A DNA stretch of 38,509 nucleotides, taken from contig DGTS01000004.1 of assembly GCA_002394385.1 (NCBI GenBank), positions 1 to 38,509 on the forward strand, given 5' to 3'. The stretch is from Prevotella sp. UBA4330. Lineage in GTDB: Bacteria > Bacteroidota > Bacteroidia > Bacteroidales > Bacteroidaceae. Position numbers and translations under genes: made by a program. Positions within the stretch are counted from its first letter, which is position 1, and each line of letters starts with the position of its first letter. The notes beneath the pieces were generated by a model. The model was not told the origin of the DNA. It saw only the letters and a program-made list of their open reading frames with translations, and did no database searches. Shown here piece after piece: positions 15,228 to 22,948 of the stretch.

Positions 15228-16940
15228 TCATTGCTTCTCGAAGCGGTAAATCTGCATTTTACGTTTTGGCTCCTCATAGCGTTTCTCGAAGCGATAGCCC
15301 TCGCCCGTGAACTGCTTTTCATTGAGTTTGAAGTCGGCTTCGGAGATTAGGAGGAATCCGCGCTGAGGTTTTTCAAGATGGAAACTGCCGATGCGGTTGC
15401 CCAGATAGAAGTTCACCTCAAAGAAATGGGCAGGGTCGCCCTTTGCCTTCACTCCCACCTCCATATATTCGTACAGTTTGCCCTTGTCTGCAGGTGCGGC
15501 AAGGTTGATGCTGGCACACTCCTCCTTAATGCTCTTCACATTCAGTACAGTGGGATTATATACTCCGTCGAGCGAAAGATAAATGCCTAGCACGAGCACC
15601 AATGTAGCCGCTACCGCCATAACACTGCGGCTTACGCGCTTGCGGTAAACCCACCACAACACTCCGATGGCGGTGGTGATGACAACTATCAGCAACTGCC
15701 ACCACTGACTGATGCCGCTCAACGCATCCACAGTCATCTGGTTCTGAAGGGCATGACGACCATGGAACATGGTGTCGGGAACATCGACAAACTTCAATGC
15801 TACAAAAGCAACGAAAAGAAGTATGGAGAGCGTTGCAAGCGTTCCGTTGAATATGTTCAGCGGCTTGGTGCGCCACTCGCTCATCCACAGCATCATCCTT
15901 GCAATGAAATATCCCATGAAAGGATAGATAGGCATCAGATAGACCGAGCGTTTGCTTTGCGGAATGCAATAGAACACGAATATCGTCACTATGCTGGTGA
16001 GCGCAAAGAGGTCTAACGGTGAATTGTTGCGCGACTTCCAAGCAGCGCTTATCTTGCTTTTGTTCCATAGGTTTCCGATATTCCTCAGACAGCCCGTGAG
16101 GAACAGTGCAAGGAGAGCCAACAGAGTGTAGGGAATCCATCCCGATAAAATGGTAAGGAAATTGTAGTACCATGGCTCCACACACGAGTCATAACTCATG
16201 GTGTTGGTCATACGGCCGATGTTTTCTTCATACATAAGGTCGAGAAACTCCTGACCGCCCTGATGCCATGCTGCCGCAAACCACAATGCATAGGGGATGA
16301 ACGACAGCACTCCGAACAGCGACAACCACCCTAAGGCTTTCCAGAAGTTCTCACGCCTCAACAGCATGTATATACCCATTACAAAGCAGGGGATGATGGA
16401 GCCCACAGGGCCTTTCGTCAAGGTGCCAAGTCCCATAAGGAGTATAGCCAATAGCGGCACACCGCGCATTCCCTTTTCATACCAACGGTACAGACAATAG
16501 AGGGCACAAACGGTGAGTGCCGTAAGCACCATGTCAACACGGCAGTTGGCTCCCGCCCTGTGCAACTCGAAACTTGTGAACGTCACAAGCGATGACGTAA
16601 GTGCCAGCGCAGTAGTAGTGCGTTTCCTGAAGAAGCAGAACGTTGCCATGGTCATCGCTATCAGCGCCAGTGCCGAAGGCAGTCGCGACGAACCTTCGGT
16701 AACACCGCCACGAACGGCAGACACCGCCGCTACACACCAATGGAAGAATGGTGGTTTGTATGCCATCTCGCCACCGTTATTGCGCGGCAACACCCAGTTG
16801 CCTGTTTCCAGCATACTGTAAGAAACTATCGACTCTCGCGGCTCGCCCTTAGTATGATAGTCTGACAGTCCTATGAAGGGAAGCAGCGTCAGCGAGCATA
16901 CTATCAGCAAGAGCCAAAAAGCATTTTTATTCGTAATCAT
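15228..16940 (-). CDS. GT39 family glycosyltransferase, ArnT/PMT-like
   Basis: A large integral membrane enzyme (570 residues, about 12 hydrophobic segments) of the type that moves a sugar from a polyprenyl phosphate to lipid A or protein at the periplasmic face. The N-terminal region has the ArnT-like DYHTKGEPRE (about 27-36) with the acidic active-site residues, then YKPPFFHWCVA (about 61-71), followed by membrane segments and a C-terminal soluble domain from about 440. The close pairing with a GT2 synthase and a deacetylase suggests a complete pathway. It is transcribed toward the GT2 gene, so co-regulation is not by operon. The ATG at 16940 has a TACCTTTG box 28 bp upstream. Confidence 0.88.
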   Translation of the reverse strand: MITNKNAFWLLLIVCSLTLLPFIGLSDYHTKGEPRESIVSYSMLETGNWVLPRNNGGEMAYKPPFFHWCVAAVSAVRGGVTEGSSRLPSALALIAMTMATFCFFRKRTTTALALTSSLVTFTSFELHRAGANCRVDMVLTALTVCALYCLYRWYEKGMRGVPLLAILLMGLGTLTKGPVGSIIPCFVMGIYMLLRRENFWKALGWLSLFGVLSFIPYALWFAAAWHQGGQEFLDLMYEENIGRMTNTMSYDSCVEPWYYNFLTILSGWIPYTLLALLALFLTGCLRNIGNLWNKSKISAAWKSRNNSPLDLFALTSIVTIFVFYCIPQSKRSVYLMPIYPFMGYFIARMMLWMSEWRTKPLNIFNGTLATLSILLFVAFVALKFVDVPDTMFHGRHALQNQMTVDALSGISQWWQLLIVVITTAIGVLWWVYRKRVSRSVMAVAATLVLVLGIYLSLDGVYNPTVLNVKSIKEECASINLAAPADKGKLYEYMEVGVKAKGDPAHFFEVNFYLGNRIGSFHLEKPQRGFLLISEADFKLNEKQFTGEGYRFEKRYEEPKRKMQIYRFEKQ

Positions 16941-16967
16941 TTTTGTTCTGCATTACTAATACCGGGA

Positions 16968-16975
16968 CAAAGGTA
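16968..16975 (-). promoter_or_regulatory. promoter -7 box of the GT39 gene
   Basis: On the minus strand TACCTTTG fits TAnnTTTG, 27 bp before the ATG at 16940. No convincing TTTG is found 19-20 bp further upstream. Confidence 0.5.
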
Positions 16976-17014
16976 CGGTTTTTTTCTTAACATATTATGA
17001 ATACCTCAAAAATA

Positions 17015-17064
17015 AAAATAAATTTGTAATTATTTTGTATTGTTTTCGGTTTACACTAACTTTG
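17015..17064 (+). promoter_or_regulatory. hairpin-promoter unit 1 of miaB (distal)
   Basis: AAAATAAATT (17015-17024) pairs, with one bulge, with AATTATTTT (17028-17036), which runs into TTTG (17034-17037). The 19-bp spacer and TAACTTTG (17057-17064) follow. A small GCCACA-TTG-TGGC hairpin lies just downstream. Confidence 0.7.
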
Positions 17065-17094
17065 CCACATTGTGGCGAAGTTACTCACGCTCGG

Positions 17095-17141
17095 AAAAAC
17101 CATATTATATTTGGTTTTTCGCTCACTTAATCGTAACTTTG
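17095..17141 (+). promoter_or_regulatory. hairpin-promoter unit 2 of miaB (proximal)
   Basis: AAAAACCA (17095-17102) pairs with TGGTTTTT (17112-17119). The -33 TTTG (17110-17113) overlaps the right arm; the spacer is 20 bp and TAACTTTG lies at 17134-17141, 19 bp before the miaB ATG. The same type recurs before the SDR gene at 33275-33321. Confidence 0.8.
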
Positions 17142-17160
17142 CACCCAAATAATACAACTA

Positions 17161-18537
17161 ATGAAGAAACTGTTTATCGAGACATACGGTTGCCAGATGA
17201 ACGTTGCCGACTCTGAAGTGGTGGCATCGGTGATGAAAATGGCTGGGTATGACGTGTGCGACGACATAGCAGACGCCGATGCCGTGTTTCTCAACACCTG
17301 CTCGGTGCGCGACAATGCTGAGCAGAAGATTTACCACAGACTTGAGGAACTAAACGCACTGCGCAACAAGAAGACGAATGTTGAGCGTAAAGCGCTGATA
17401 ATCGGCGTTCTCGGCTGCATGGCAGAGCGCGTGAAGGACGACCTGCTCAACAACCATCATGCCGACCTCGTGGCTGGTCCCGACTCCTATCTCTCACTGC
17501 CCGACCTTATAGCACAGGCAGAGACGGGGCACAAGGCAATGAACATCGAACTTTCAACTACCGAGACATATCGCGACATCGTGCCGAAGCGCATCTTCGG
17601 AGCGAAGATTGGCGGCTATGTGAGCATAATGCGCGGATGCAACAACTTCTGCCATTACTGCATCGTGCCGTACACCCGAGGCCGTGAGCGCAGCCGTGAT
17701 GTTGAGAGCATACTGCGCGAGGTGCGCGACCTGCGGGAACGTGGATACCGCGAAGTGACATTGCTCGGACAGAATGTTAATTCTTATAGGAGTGAAGGAG
17801 TGAAGGAGTACAGGAGTGCAGGAGTACAGGATTGCGGGAGTGCAGACATTACTTTTGCCGAATTGCTAAGGCTTGTGGCACTCGAAGCACCTGATATGCG
17901 CATCCGCTTCACCACATCACACCCCAAGGACATGAGCGACGAGACACTGCAGGTGATTGCCGACATGCCAAACGTTTGCAAGCACATACACCTGCCAGTG
18001 CAGAGCGGAAGCAACCGCATACTGAAACTGATGAACCGCAAATACACACGCGAGTGGTATCTCGACCGTGTGGCTGCCATTCGTCGCATCATCCCCGACT
18101 GCGGACTGTCAACCGACATCTTCGTGGGTTATCACGATGAGACGGAGGAGGACCACCAGTTGTCGCTGTCGCTGATGCGCGAGGTGGGCTACGACTCGGC
18201 GTTCATGTTCAAATATTCTGAACGTCCAGGCACATACGCCTCGAAACATCTGCCCGACAACGTTCCCGAAGAGGTGAAACTAAGAAGACTCTCCGAACTG
18301 ATAGGACTGCAAACGCAAATCTCTGCCGAGCAGAACCGTAAGGATGTGGGCAAGGAGTTTGATGTGCTGGTGGAGAACTTCTCAAAGCGTTCGCGAGAAC
18401 AACTGTGCGGTCGCAACGAACAGAACAAGATGGTGGTGTTCGACAAGGGCAACCATCACATCGGCGAGACGGTGCGCGTGCGCATCACAGGTTCTTCAAG
18501 CGCCACACTTCTGGGAGAACTTGTTGACAAGGAATAG
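17161..18537 (+). CDS. miaB: tRNA-2-methylthio-N6-dimethylallyladenosine synthase
   Basis: A radical-SAM methylthiotransferase that adds the 2-methylthio group to i6A37 of tRNAs reading UNN codons. The N-terminal domain has cluster-binding C11 (TYGCQMN), C47 (NTCSVRD) and C86 (GCMAER). The radical-SAM motif is CxxxCxxC at C160, C164 and C167 (MRGCNNFCHYC). A C-terminal TRAM domain begins near 390. At 458 residues it is of normal length. The odd feature is an insert at about residues 209-228, encoded by seven 8-bp repeats at 17788-17843, between NVNSY and the ITFAELL stretch. It reads through in frame, so the gene looks intact. Two tandem hairpin-promoters lie upstream, and xerD starts 27 bp after the stop. 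Confidence 0.96.
   Translation: MKKLFIETYGCQMNVADSEVVASVMKMAGYDVCDDIADADAVFLNTCSVRDNAEQKIYHRLEELNALRNKKTNVERKALIIGVLGCMAERVKDDLLNNHHADLVAGPDSYLSLPDLIAQAETGHKAMNIELSTTETYRDIVPKRIFGAKIGGYVSIMRGCNNFCHYCIVPYTRGRERSRDVESILREVRDLRERGYREVTLLGQNVNSYRSEGVKEYRSAGVQDCGSADITFAELLRLVALEAPDMRIRFTTSHPKDMSDETLQVIADMPNVCKHIHLPVQSGSNRILKLMNRKYTREWYLDRVAAIRRIIPDCGLSTDIFVGYHDETEEDHQLSLSLMREVGYDSAFMFKYSERPGTYASKHLPDNVPEEVKLRRLSELIGLQTQISAEQNRKDVGKEFDVLVENFSKRSREQLCGRNEQNKMVVFDKGNHHIGETVRVRITGSSSATLLGELVDKE
17788..17843. repeat. seven 8-bp repeats inside miaB
   Basis: AGGAGTGA, AGGAGTGA, AGGAGTAC, AGGAGTGC, AGGAGTAC, AGGATTGC and GGGAGTGC follow without gaps (56 bp). Rotated, they read GTNNANNA, the same form as the intergenic arrays at 20763, 21291 and 28382. 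Because 8 is not a multiple of 3, loss or gain of one unit would shift the miaB frame. Confidence 0.85.
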
Positions 18538-18564
18538 TCTCCAGAAACAAATAAACATCAAAGC

Positions 18565-19476
18565 ATGTCCGGCAACGCTGACCTGATGAAGGCTTACAAC
18601 AGGTACCTTAGGCTGCAACGGGGATACTCCCCGAACACGCTGGAGGCTTATCAGCGTGATGTCAAGAAACTGTTCGACTTCCTCGAAGGCGAGGGCATCG
18701 GTCCGCTGGATGCCAAACTTGAAGACCTCCAGCAGTTTGCCGCCTCGCTCCATGACATCGGCATCGGTGCGAAGTCTCAGTGCCGAATACTCAGCGGAGT
18801 GCGCTCGTTCTATCATTTCATGGTGCTTGACAGACGCCTTGAGGACGACCCTTCAGAACTCCTTGAGAGTCCGCAGACGGGCAAACACCTGCCCGAAGTG
18901 CTGTCAACAGAGGAGGTTGACATGCTGGAAGCGGCCATCGACCTCTCCAAGTGGGAAGGCCACCGCAACCGCGCCATCATAGAGATGCTGTTCTCTTGCG
19001 GTCTGCGAGTGAGCGAACTGGTGAATCTTCCGCTGTCGAATCTTTATCTTGACGAGCATTTCATCCGCGTCTTCGGCAAAGGAAGCAAAGAACGGCTGGT
19101 GCCAATCTCCGACCGCGCCATCAAGGAACTCAAGTTGTGGTTTGACGACAGATGCCGCATGACAATAAAACCTGACGAGGAAGACTATGTGTTCCTGAAC
19201 CGCCGCGGGGCTCATCTGACGCGCACCATGGTGCTGATATTCATTAAGAACTACGCAAAAGAGGCGGGAATAGAGAAGACCATATCGCCTCATACGCTGC
19301 GCCACTCCTTCGCTACGGCTCTGCTTGAGGGCGGTGCCGACCTGCGGGCGATACAGGCGATGCTGGGTCACGAGAACATCGGAACCACCGAGATTTACAC
19401 CCATGTGAGCACAAAGACGCTGCGCGAGGAGATACTGATGCATCATCCGAGAAACAAAATGAAATCAGACTTGTGA
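18565..19476 (+). CDS. xerD: tyrosine recombinase XerD
   Basis: A site-specific tyrosine recombinase that, with XerC, resolves chromosome dimers at dif. Catalytic residues are all present: R148 (CGLRVSEL), K172 (GKGSKER), H243 and R246 (PHTLRHSF), H269 (MLGHENI) and nucleophile Y278 (TEIYTHV). An N-terminal SAM-like core-binding domain covers about residues 5-90. At 303 residues it has normal XerD length. It sits in a core block between miaB and a U32 gene with no phage or integron genes around, so a housekeeping Xer role is more likely than an integrase. XerC and XerD cannot be told apart with certainty here. Confidence 0.93.
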   Translation: MSGNADLMKAYNRYLRLQRGYSPNTLEAYQRDVKKLFDFLEGEGIGPLDAKLEDLQQFAASLHDIGIGAKSQCRILSGVRSFYHFMVLDRRLEDDPSELLESPQTGKHLPEVLSTEEVDMLEAAIDLSKWEGHRNRAIIEMLFSCGLRVSELVNLPLSNLYLDEHFIRVFGKGSKERLVPISDRAIKELKLWFDDRCRMTIKPDEEDYVFLNRRGAHLTRTMVLIFIKNYAKEAGIEKTISPHTLRHSFATALLEGGADLRAIQAMLGHENIGTTEIYTHVSTKTLREEILMHHPRNKMKSDL

Positions 19477-19487
19477 ATTTATAATTT

Positions 19488-20774
19488 ATGAACAACGATA
19501 TAAATAAGGAGTTTGTCCCTATGGAGGGAACAGACGAAAGAGATTTCGAGATAATGGCGCCCGTAGGGAGCCGCGAGAGTCTTGCCGCCGCGATACAAGC
19601 GGGGGCCGACTCGGTGTATTTCGGCATAGGACAACTGAACATGCGGTCGCACAGTGCCAACCACTTCACCATCGACGACCTGCGCGACATTGCACGCGAA
19701 TGCAACGAGCACGGCATAAAGACTTACCTCACCGTGAACACCATCATCTATGGCGAGGACATTGAGACGATGCACGAGATTGTCGATGCTGCCCACGAGG
19801 CTGGCATCTCGGCAGTAATTGCCAGCGACATTGCGGTGATGACCTATTGCCGTAAGATAGGACAGGAGGTGCACCTCTCCACCCAACTAAACATCTCTAA
19901 CATCGAGGCGCTGCGCTTCTACGCACAGTTTGCCGATGTAGTGGTGCTCGCCCGCGAACTGAACATGCAGCAGGTGGCGGAGATTCACAGGCAAATAGTG
20001 GAACAGAACATCTGCGGTCCCAACGGAAGGCTCGTTCGCATAGAAATGTTCTGTCACGGAGCGTTGTGCATGGCGATAAGCGGCAAGTGCTATCTCTCAC
20101 TCGACAATACAATGCGCTCTGCCAACCGCGGGGCTTGCATGCAGTTGTGTCGCCGCTCGTATATCGTCACCGACCGCGAGACAGGCACCGAACTGGAGGT
20201 GGACAACAAGTACATCATGAGTCCCAAGGACCTGAAGACCATCCGTTTCATCGACAAGATGATGGCTGCTGGCGTGCGAGTGTTCAAGATAGAGGGCCGA
20301 GCCCGCAGTGCCGAGTATGTCTATACGGTGGTGAAATGTTATAAGGAAGCCATACGTGCGGTGCTCGACGGCACCTTCACTGTTGAGAAGAAGGACGAGT
20401 GGGACACACGTCTCGCCACCGTCTTCAACCGCGGTTTCTGGGACGGATACTACCTCGGGCAGCAACTGGGCGAGTGGAACTCAGAGTATGGCAGCAGCGC
20501 AACAGAGCGCAAGCAGTATGTTGGCAAGGGCGTGAAATACTTCTCTAAACTGGGAGTAGCGGAGTTCACCGTCGAGGCTTGCGAGTTTGAGCCTGGCGAC
20601 AAGATGCTTATCATCGGTCCTACAACGGGTGTCATCTACGTCACTCCCGATGAGATTCACGGCGACAACGGTCCCGTAAGCGTTGCCCGACAAGGCACGC
20701 GCGTCAGCATCGCCGTTCCCGAGAAAGTGAGACCAAGTGATAAGTTGTTTAAGATAATTAAAGTTGACAAGTAG
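19488..20774 (+). CDS. U32 family protein, TrhP/YegQ-like tRNA hydroxylation factor
   Basis: The U32 family was named as peptidases, but E. coli TrhP (YegQ) is needed for prephenate-dependent 5-hydroxyuridine formation at tRNA U34. The signature is clear: EMFCHGALCMAISGKCYLS followed by NRGACMQLCRRSY (about residues 185-225), with cysteines suited to bind an iron-sulfur cluster. The N-terminal MAPVGSRESLAAAIQAGADSVYFGI (split, about 22-46) is also typical. At 428 residues the length fits. The first ATG at 19488 and a later one at 19521 are both possible starts. Its stop codon lies inside an 8-bp repeat array, so the last residues (V-D-K) are repeat-encoded. The neighbours miaB and a SpoU methyltransferase fit a tRNA-modification role. 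Confidence 0.88.
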   Translation: MNNDINKEFVPMEGTDERDFEIMAPVGSRESLAAAIQAGADSVYFGIGQLNMRSHSANHFTIDDLRDIARECNEHGIKTYLTVNTIIYGEDIETMHEIVDAAHEAGISAVIASDIAVMTYCRKIGQEVHLSTQLNISNIEALRFYAQFADVVVLARELNMQQVAEIHRQIVEQNICGPNGRLVRIEMFCHGALCMAISGKCYLSLDNTMRSANRGACMQLCRRSYIVTDRETGTELEVDNKYIMSPKDLKTIRFIDKMMAAGVRVFKIEGRARSAEYVYTVVKCYKEAIRAVLDGTFTVEKKDEWDTRLATVFNRGFWDGYYLGQQLGEWNSEYGSSATERKQYVGKGVKYFSKLGVAEFTVEACEFEPGDKMLIIGPTTGVIYVTPDEIHGDNGPVSVARQGTRVSIAVPEKVRPSDKLFKIIKVDK

Positions 20775-20850
20775 ACGAGTTGACAAGTAGACGAGTTTAT
20801 TGTCTCCGAAAATGTAATCAAGCAACTTGTCAACTCGTCTACTTGTCAAC
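20763..20850. repeat. 8-bp repeat array with a 26-bp perfect inverted repeat, overlapping the U32 stop
   Basis: GTTGACAA and GTAGACGA alternate twice from 20763 and supply the TAG stop of the U32 gene (20772-20774). A complementary array follows at 20825-20850. The arms 20763-20788 and 20825-20850 are perfectly complementary over 26 bp around a 36-nt loop, so the RNA could fold into a long stem between the U32 gene and sufE. An open frame from 20827 into sufE is repeat-derived; the true sufE start is 20869. Confidence 0.85.
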
Positions 20851-20868
20851 TTGTTAACTAACAAGAAC

Positions 20869-21294
20869 ATGAAAGATATAAACGAACTGCAAGACGAAGT
20901 TATTGAGGAGTTCTCTGACTTCGAAGACTGGATGGACAAATACCAGTTGCTCATCGACCTCGGCAACGAACAGGAGCCGCTGGACGACAAGTATAAAACT
21001 GAAAGCAACCTCATCGACGGCTGCCAGAGCCGCGTGTGGTTACAGGCCGACTACAAAGACGGGGCGTTGTGGTTCACCGCAGAGAGCGATGCACTGATAG
21101 TGAAGGGCATTGTGGCACTGCTCATCCGCGTGCTCAGCGGACACACTCCGCAGGAGATTCTCGATGCCGACCTCTATTTCATCGACCGCATCGGACTGCG
21201 CGAGCACCTCTCCCCCACCCGCTCCAACGGTCTGCTGGCAATGGTAAAGCAAATCAAGGCGTATGCGCTGGCATACAAAGTGAAAAAAGAGTAA
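20869..21294 (+). CDS. sufE: cysteine desulfuration protein SufE
   Basis: Takes persulfide sulfur from the cysteine desulfurase SufS for iron-sulfur cluster assembly. The active-site cysteine is C52 in LIDGCQSRVW, matching the GCQS motif of SufE. The product has 141 residues from the ATG at 20869, the usual length. A longer frame from 20827 is rejected because its extra 14 residues come from the repeat array. The gene is not next to other suf genes here. It could feed clusters needed by the radical-SAM and U32 proteins nearby, which is inference. The stop TAA is again part of an 8-bp repeat array. Confidence 0.93.
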   Translation: MKDINELQDEVIEEFSDFEDWMDKYQLLIDLGNEQEPLDDKYKTESNLIDGCQSRVWLQADYKDGALWFTAESDALIVKGIVALLIRVLSGHTPQEILDADLYFIDRIGLREHLSPTRSNGLLAMVKQIKAYALAYKVKKE

Positions 21295-21349
21295 AAGAGT
21301 AAAAAGGTAAAAAAGTAAAACTCCAATACTTCTACACTTCTAAACTCTA
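21291..21349. repeat. 8-bp repeat array after sufE, with inverted half
   Basis: GTAAAAGA, GTAAAAAG, GTAAAAAA and GTAAAACT run from 21291 to 21322, the first supplying the sufE stop TAA (21292-21294). The following stretch to about 21349 read on the minus strand gives GTTTAGAA, GTGTAGAA and GTATTGGA, that is the same octamer form inverted. Confidence 0.8.
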
Positions 21350-21397
21350 AACCTGTAAAAGTAAAAACAATTAACTCACGCCCTCATAAACTCACAT

Positions 21398-21428
21398 CCC
21401 TCCCCCTCGGGGGAGACGGAGAGGGGTC
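21398..21428. repeat. GC hairpin element upstream of the SpoU gene (inverted copy at 26295)
   Basis: A CCCCCTCGGGGG hairpin with flanks ending in GAGGGGT. Read on the minus strand it matches 26295-26325 at nearly every base (both contain CTCCCCCGAGGGGGAGGG). It lies 7 bp before the start of the methyltransferase gene. Confidence 0.75.
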
Positions 21429-21435
21429 AATTTTT

Positions 21436-21993
21436 ATGCGCAAACTACGGACAATAGAGATGCACCGCCTGTCGGTGGAGGACTTCCGCGAGGCGGCGAA
21501 GATGCCCCTCACGGTGGTTCTCGACGATGTGCGCTCGATGTATAACATCGGTTCGGTGTTCCGCACGAGCGACGCTTTCCGCGTCGAGGAAGTGCTGTTG
21601 TGCGGCATCACCGCCACTCCGCCTCATCCCGAGATACACAAGACGGCGCTCGGAGGCGAGGACAGCGTGGCATGGAAATATTTCCCGACGGCACTCGAAG
21701 CCGTTGAATATCTGCACAAGAAAGGCATCCTCGTCTATTCCATCGAGCAATGCGAAGGCTCGACAATGCTTGGCGACATCGACACCCTGCCCCTGTTCAG
21801 CACCGAAAACCCGTCAGCGGGCTGCGCCATCGTCTTCGGCAACGAGGTGAAGGGCGTGCATCAGGAGGTTATCGACCATAGCGACGGCTGCATCGAGATA
21901 CCGCAGTACGGCACCAAGCACTCGCTCAACGTCTCCGTCACGGTAGGCATCGTCCTTTGGGAGTTTGCCCGGCGGATGATTCAACGTTTATGA
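21436..21993 (+). CDS. SpoU/TrmH family RNA 2'-O-methyltransferase
   Basis: A SPOUT-fold methyltransferase using S-adenosylmethionine to methylate a ribose 2'-OH in tRNA or rRNA. Motif 1 is VRSMYNIGSVFRTSDAF (about residues 36-52) with the catalytic-type Asn and Arg. Motif 2 is VFGNEVKGV (about 134-142) and motif 3 is IPQYGTKHSLNVSVTVGIVLW (split, about 154-174), forming the knotted cofactor site. At 185 residues it has the catalytic domain with little extra, so TrmH- or TrmL-like tRNA activity is more likely than RlmB, which carries an N-terminal rRNA-binding domain. Exact target unknown. It is followed by a good terminator. Confidence 0.9.
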   Translation: MRKLRTIEMHRLSVEDFREAAKMPLTVVLDDVRSMYNIGSVFRTSDAFRVEEVLLCGITATPPHPEIHKTALGGEDSVAWKYFPTALEAVEYLHKKGILVYSIEQCEGSTMLGDIDTLPLFSTENPSAGCAIVFGNEVKGVHQEVIDHSDGCIEIPQYGTKHSLNVSVTVGIVLWEFARRMIQRL

Positions 21994-22014
21994 AACGCCA
22001 CACATAAGACAAAC

Positions 22015-22049
22015 AAAGCGTGCATCATTTCACAATGGTGCACGCTTTT
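22015..22049 (+). terminator. terminator after the SpoU gene
   Basis: A 15-bp stem with one mismatch (22015-22029 and 22034-22048; arms starting AAAGCGTGCA) around a 4-nt loop, followed by TTTTCCTTT. It separates the rightward block from the convergent sigma-factor operon. Confidence 0.8.
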
Positions 22050-22081
22050 CCTTTGTCAAGTCATTTTATGATTTACTTTTG

Positions 22082-22948
22082 TTATCTTTCCTTTAAATAT
22101 TCTATTGAAGAGTTGAGCATTGTCTTTATCATGTCGTCATCGGTCTTTTGCATCATCTTCTCCAGTTGTTCAGCACACATTGCTGCCTCTGAGTGGCTCA
22201 GGCAGTCGGCATTCTTGCTCAGTTCATAAAGTTTTGTGGCAACTACTGTTGACATATTGCTTTTCATGTTTTTTTTGGTATATTTCAAGAAGTTCTTCCT
22301 GTAGAGGTTAAACTGCGTCAACCAGTCGGTAGAACTCATGTCCTTCGACATTTCAAAGTCCTTTAAACTGCCTAAAGAACCGAGCATGTCACCATTAATT
22401 ACTGTCACCGTTGTCTTCTTTTGCTGTGGCATTCGTGCGTATGCAATGGCTATTCTTCCTTGTCCAACATTCTCTTTCTTGCCTCTGACGTCATCGTCAA
22501 CCTTTTCCCATTCGATGACATAGGCATAGCGGAATCCTTCTTTTGACTTATCGACGAAGTTCACTTGTATGTAGTTGTAGTATTCATAGCCTATCACAAG
22601 TCCTTCGTTGTCGTTATACATCACCTTTCGCTGCCTGTAAACAGCCTCAGGCGAAGAACTGCTTTCCCAGTTTTCCTCGTATGCATCCTCACTGTCTTGT
22701 CTCACCGCCTCTTTCAGCATGTCCAGCAGTTTCAAGTCTTTTGGAGCCAGAGTGAATGTATATGCATCCAACCGCCCTTCCATTTCACCCGTCTCTGGAT
22801 TGCGGTTTTTATGGTGCGACTCGGTATAGTTCACCCGCTCATCATCCAGAAATTCATCAATGGCACGCTTTATATTCTCCTGTGCCTGCACAGTTCCCAC
22901 GGCCATAAGCAGGCAAATCATCAACGAAAGTGTTCTTGTTGTTTTCAT
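22082..22948 (-). CDS. exported protein of unknown function, last gene of the ECF sigma operon
   Basis: 288 residues with a signal peptide (hydrophobic residues 8-20, cleaved near VQAQ). The rest is soluble and charged. The C-terminal 90 residues are rich in Met and Lys and predicted helical (KYTKKNMKSNMS, EKMMQKTDDDMIKTM). I do not recognise a named family. Its start overlaps the stop of the anti-sigma candidate by 4 bp (ATGA), so the three genes are translationally coupled. The position suggests it is either the periplasmic partner of the anti-sigma factor or a target the sigma factor controls. No enzymatic motif is visible. Confidence 0.7.
   Translation of the reverse strand: MKTTRTLSLMICLLMAVGTVQAQENIKRAIDEFLDDERVNYTESHHKNRNPETGEMEGRLDAYTFTLAPKDLKLLDMLKEAVRQDSEDAYEENWESSSSPEAVYRQRKVMYNDNEGLVIGYEYYNYIQVNFVDKSKEGFRYAYVIEWEKVDDDVRGKKENVGQGRIAIAYARMPQQKKTTVTVINGDMLGSLGSLKDFEMSKDMSSTDWLTQFNLYRKNFLKYTKKNMKSNMSTVVATKLYELSKNADCLSHSEAAMCAEQLEKMMQKTDDDMIKTMLNSSIEYLKER

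Noticed and set aside
18565..19476. Phage or integron integrase
   Set aside because: The tyrosine recombinase sits in a core gene block without phage genes, attachment-site duplication or a tRNA gene; XerD is the better reading.
20763..20850. Ends of an insertion sequence
   Set aside because: The inverted arms enclose only 36 bp and there is no transposase frame; octamer periodicity explains them better.
20827..20868. N-terminal extension of SufE
   Set aside because: The 14 extra residues are encoded by the octamer repeat array; the conserved protein begins at 20869.
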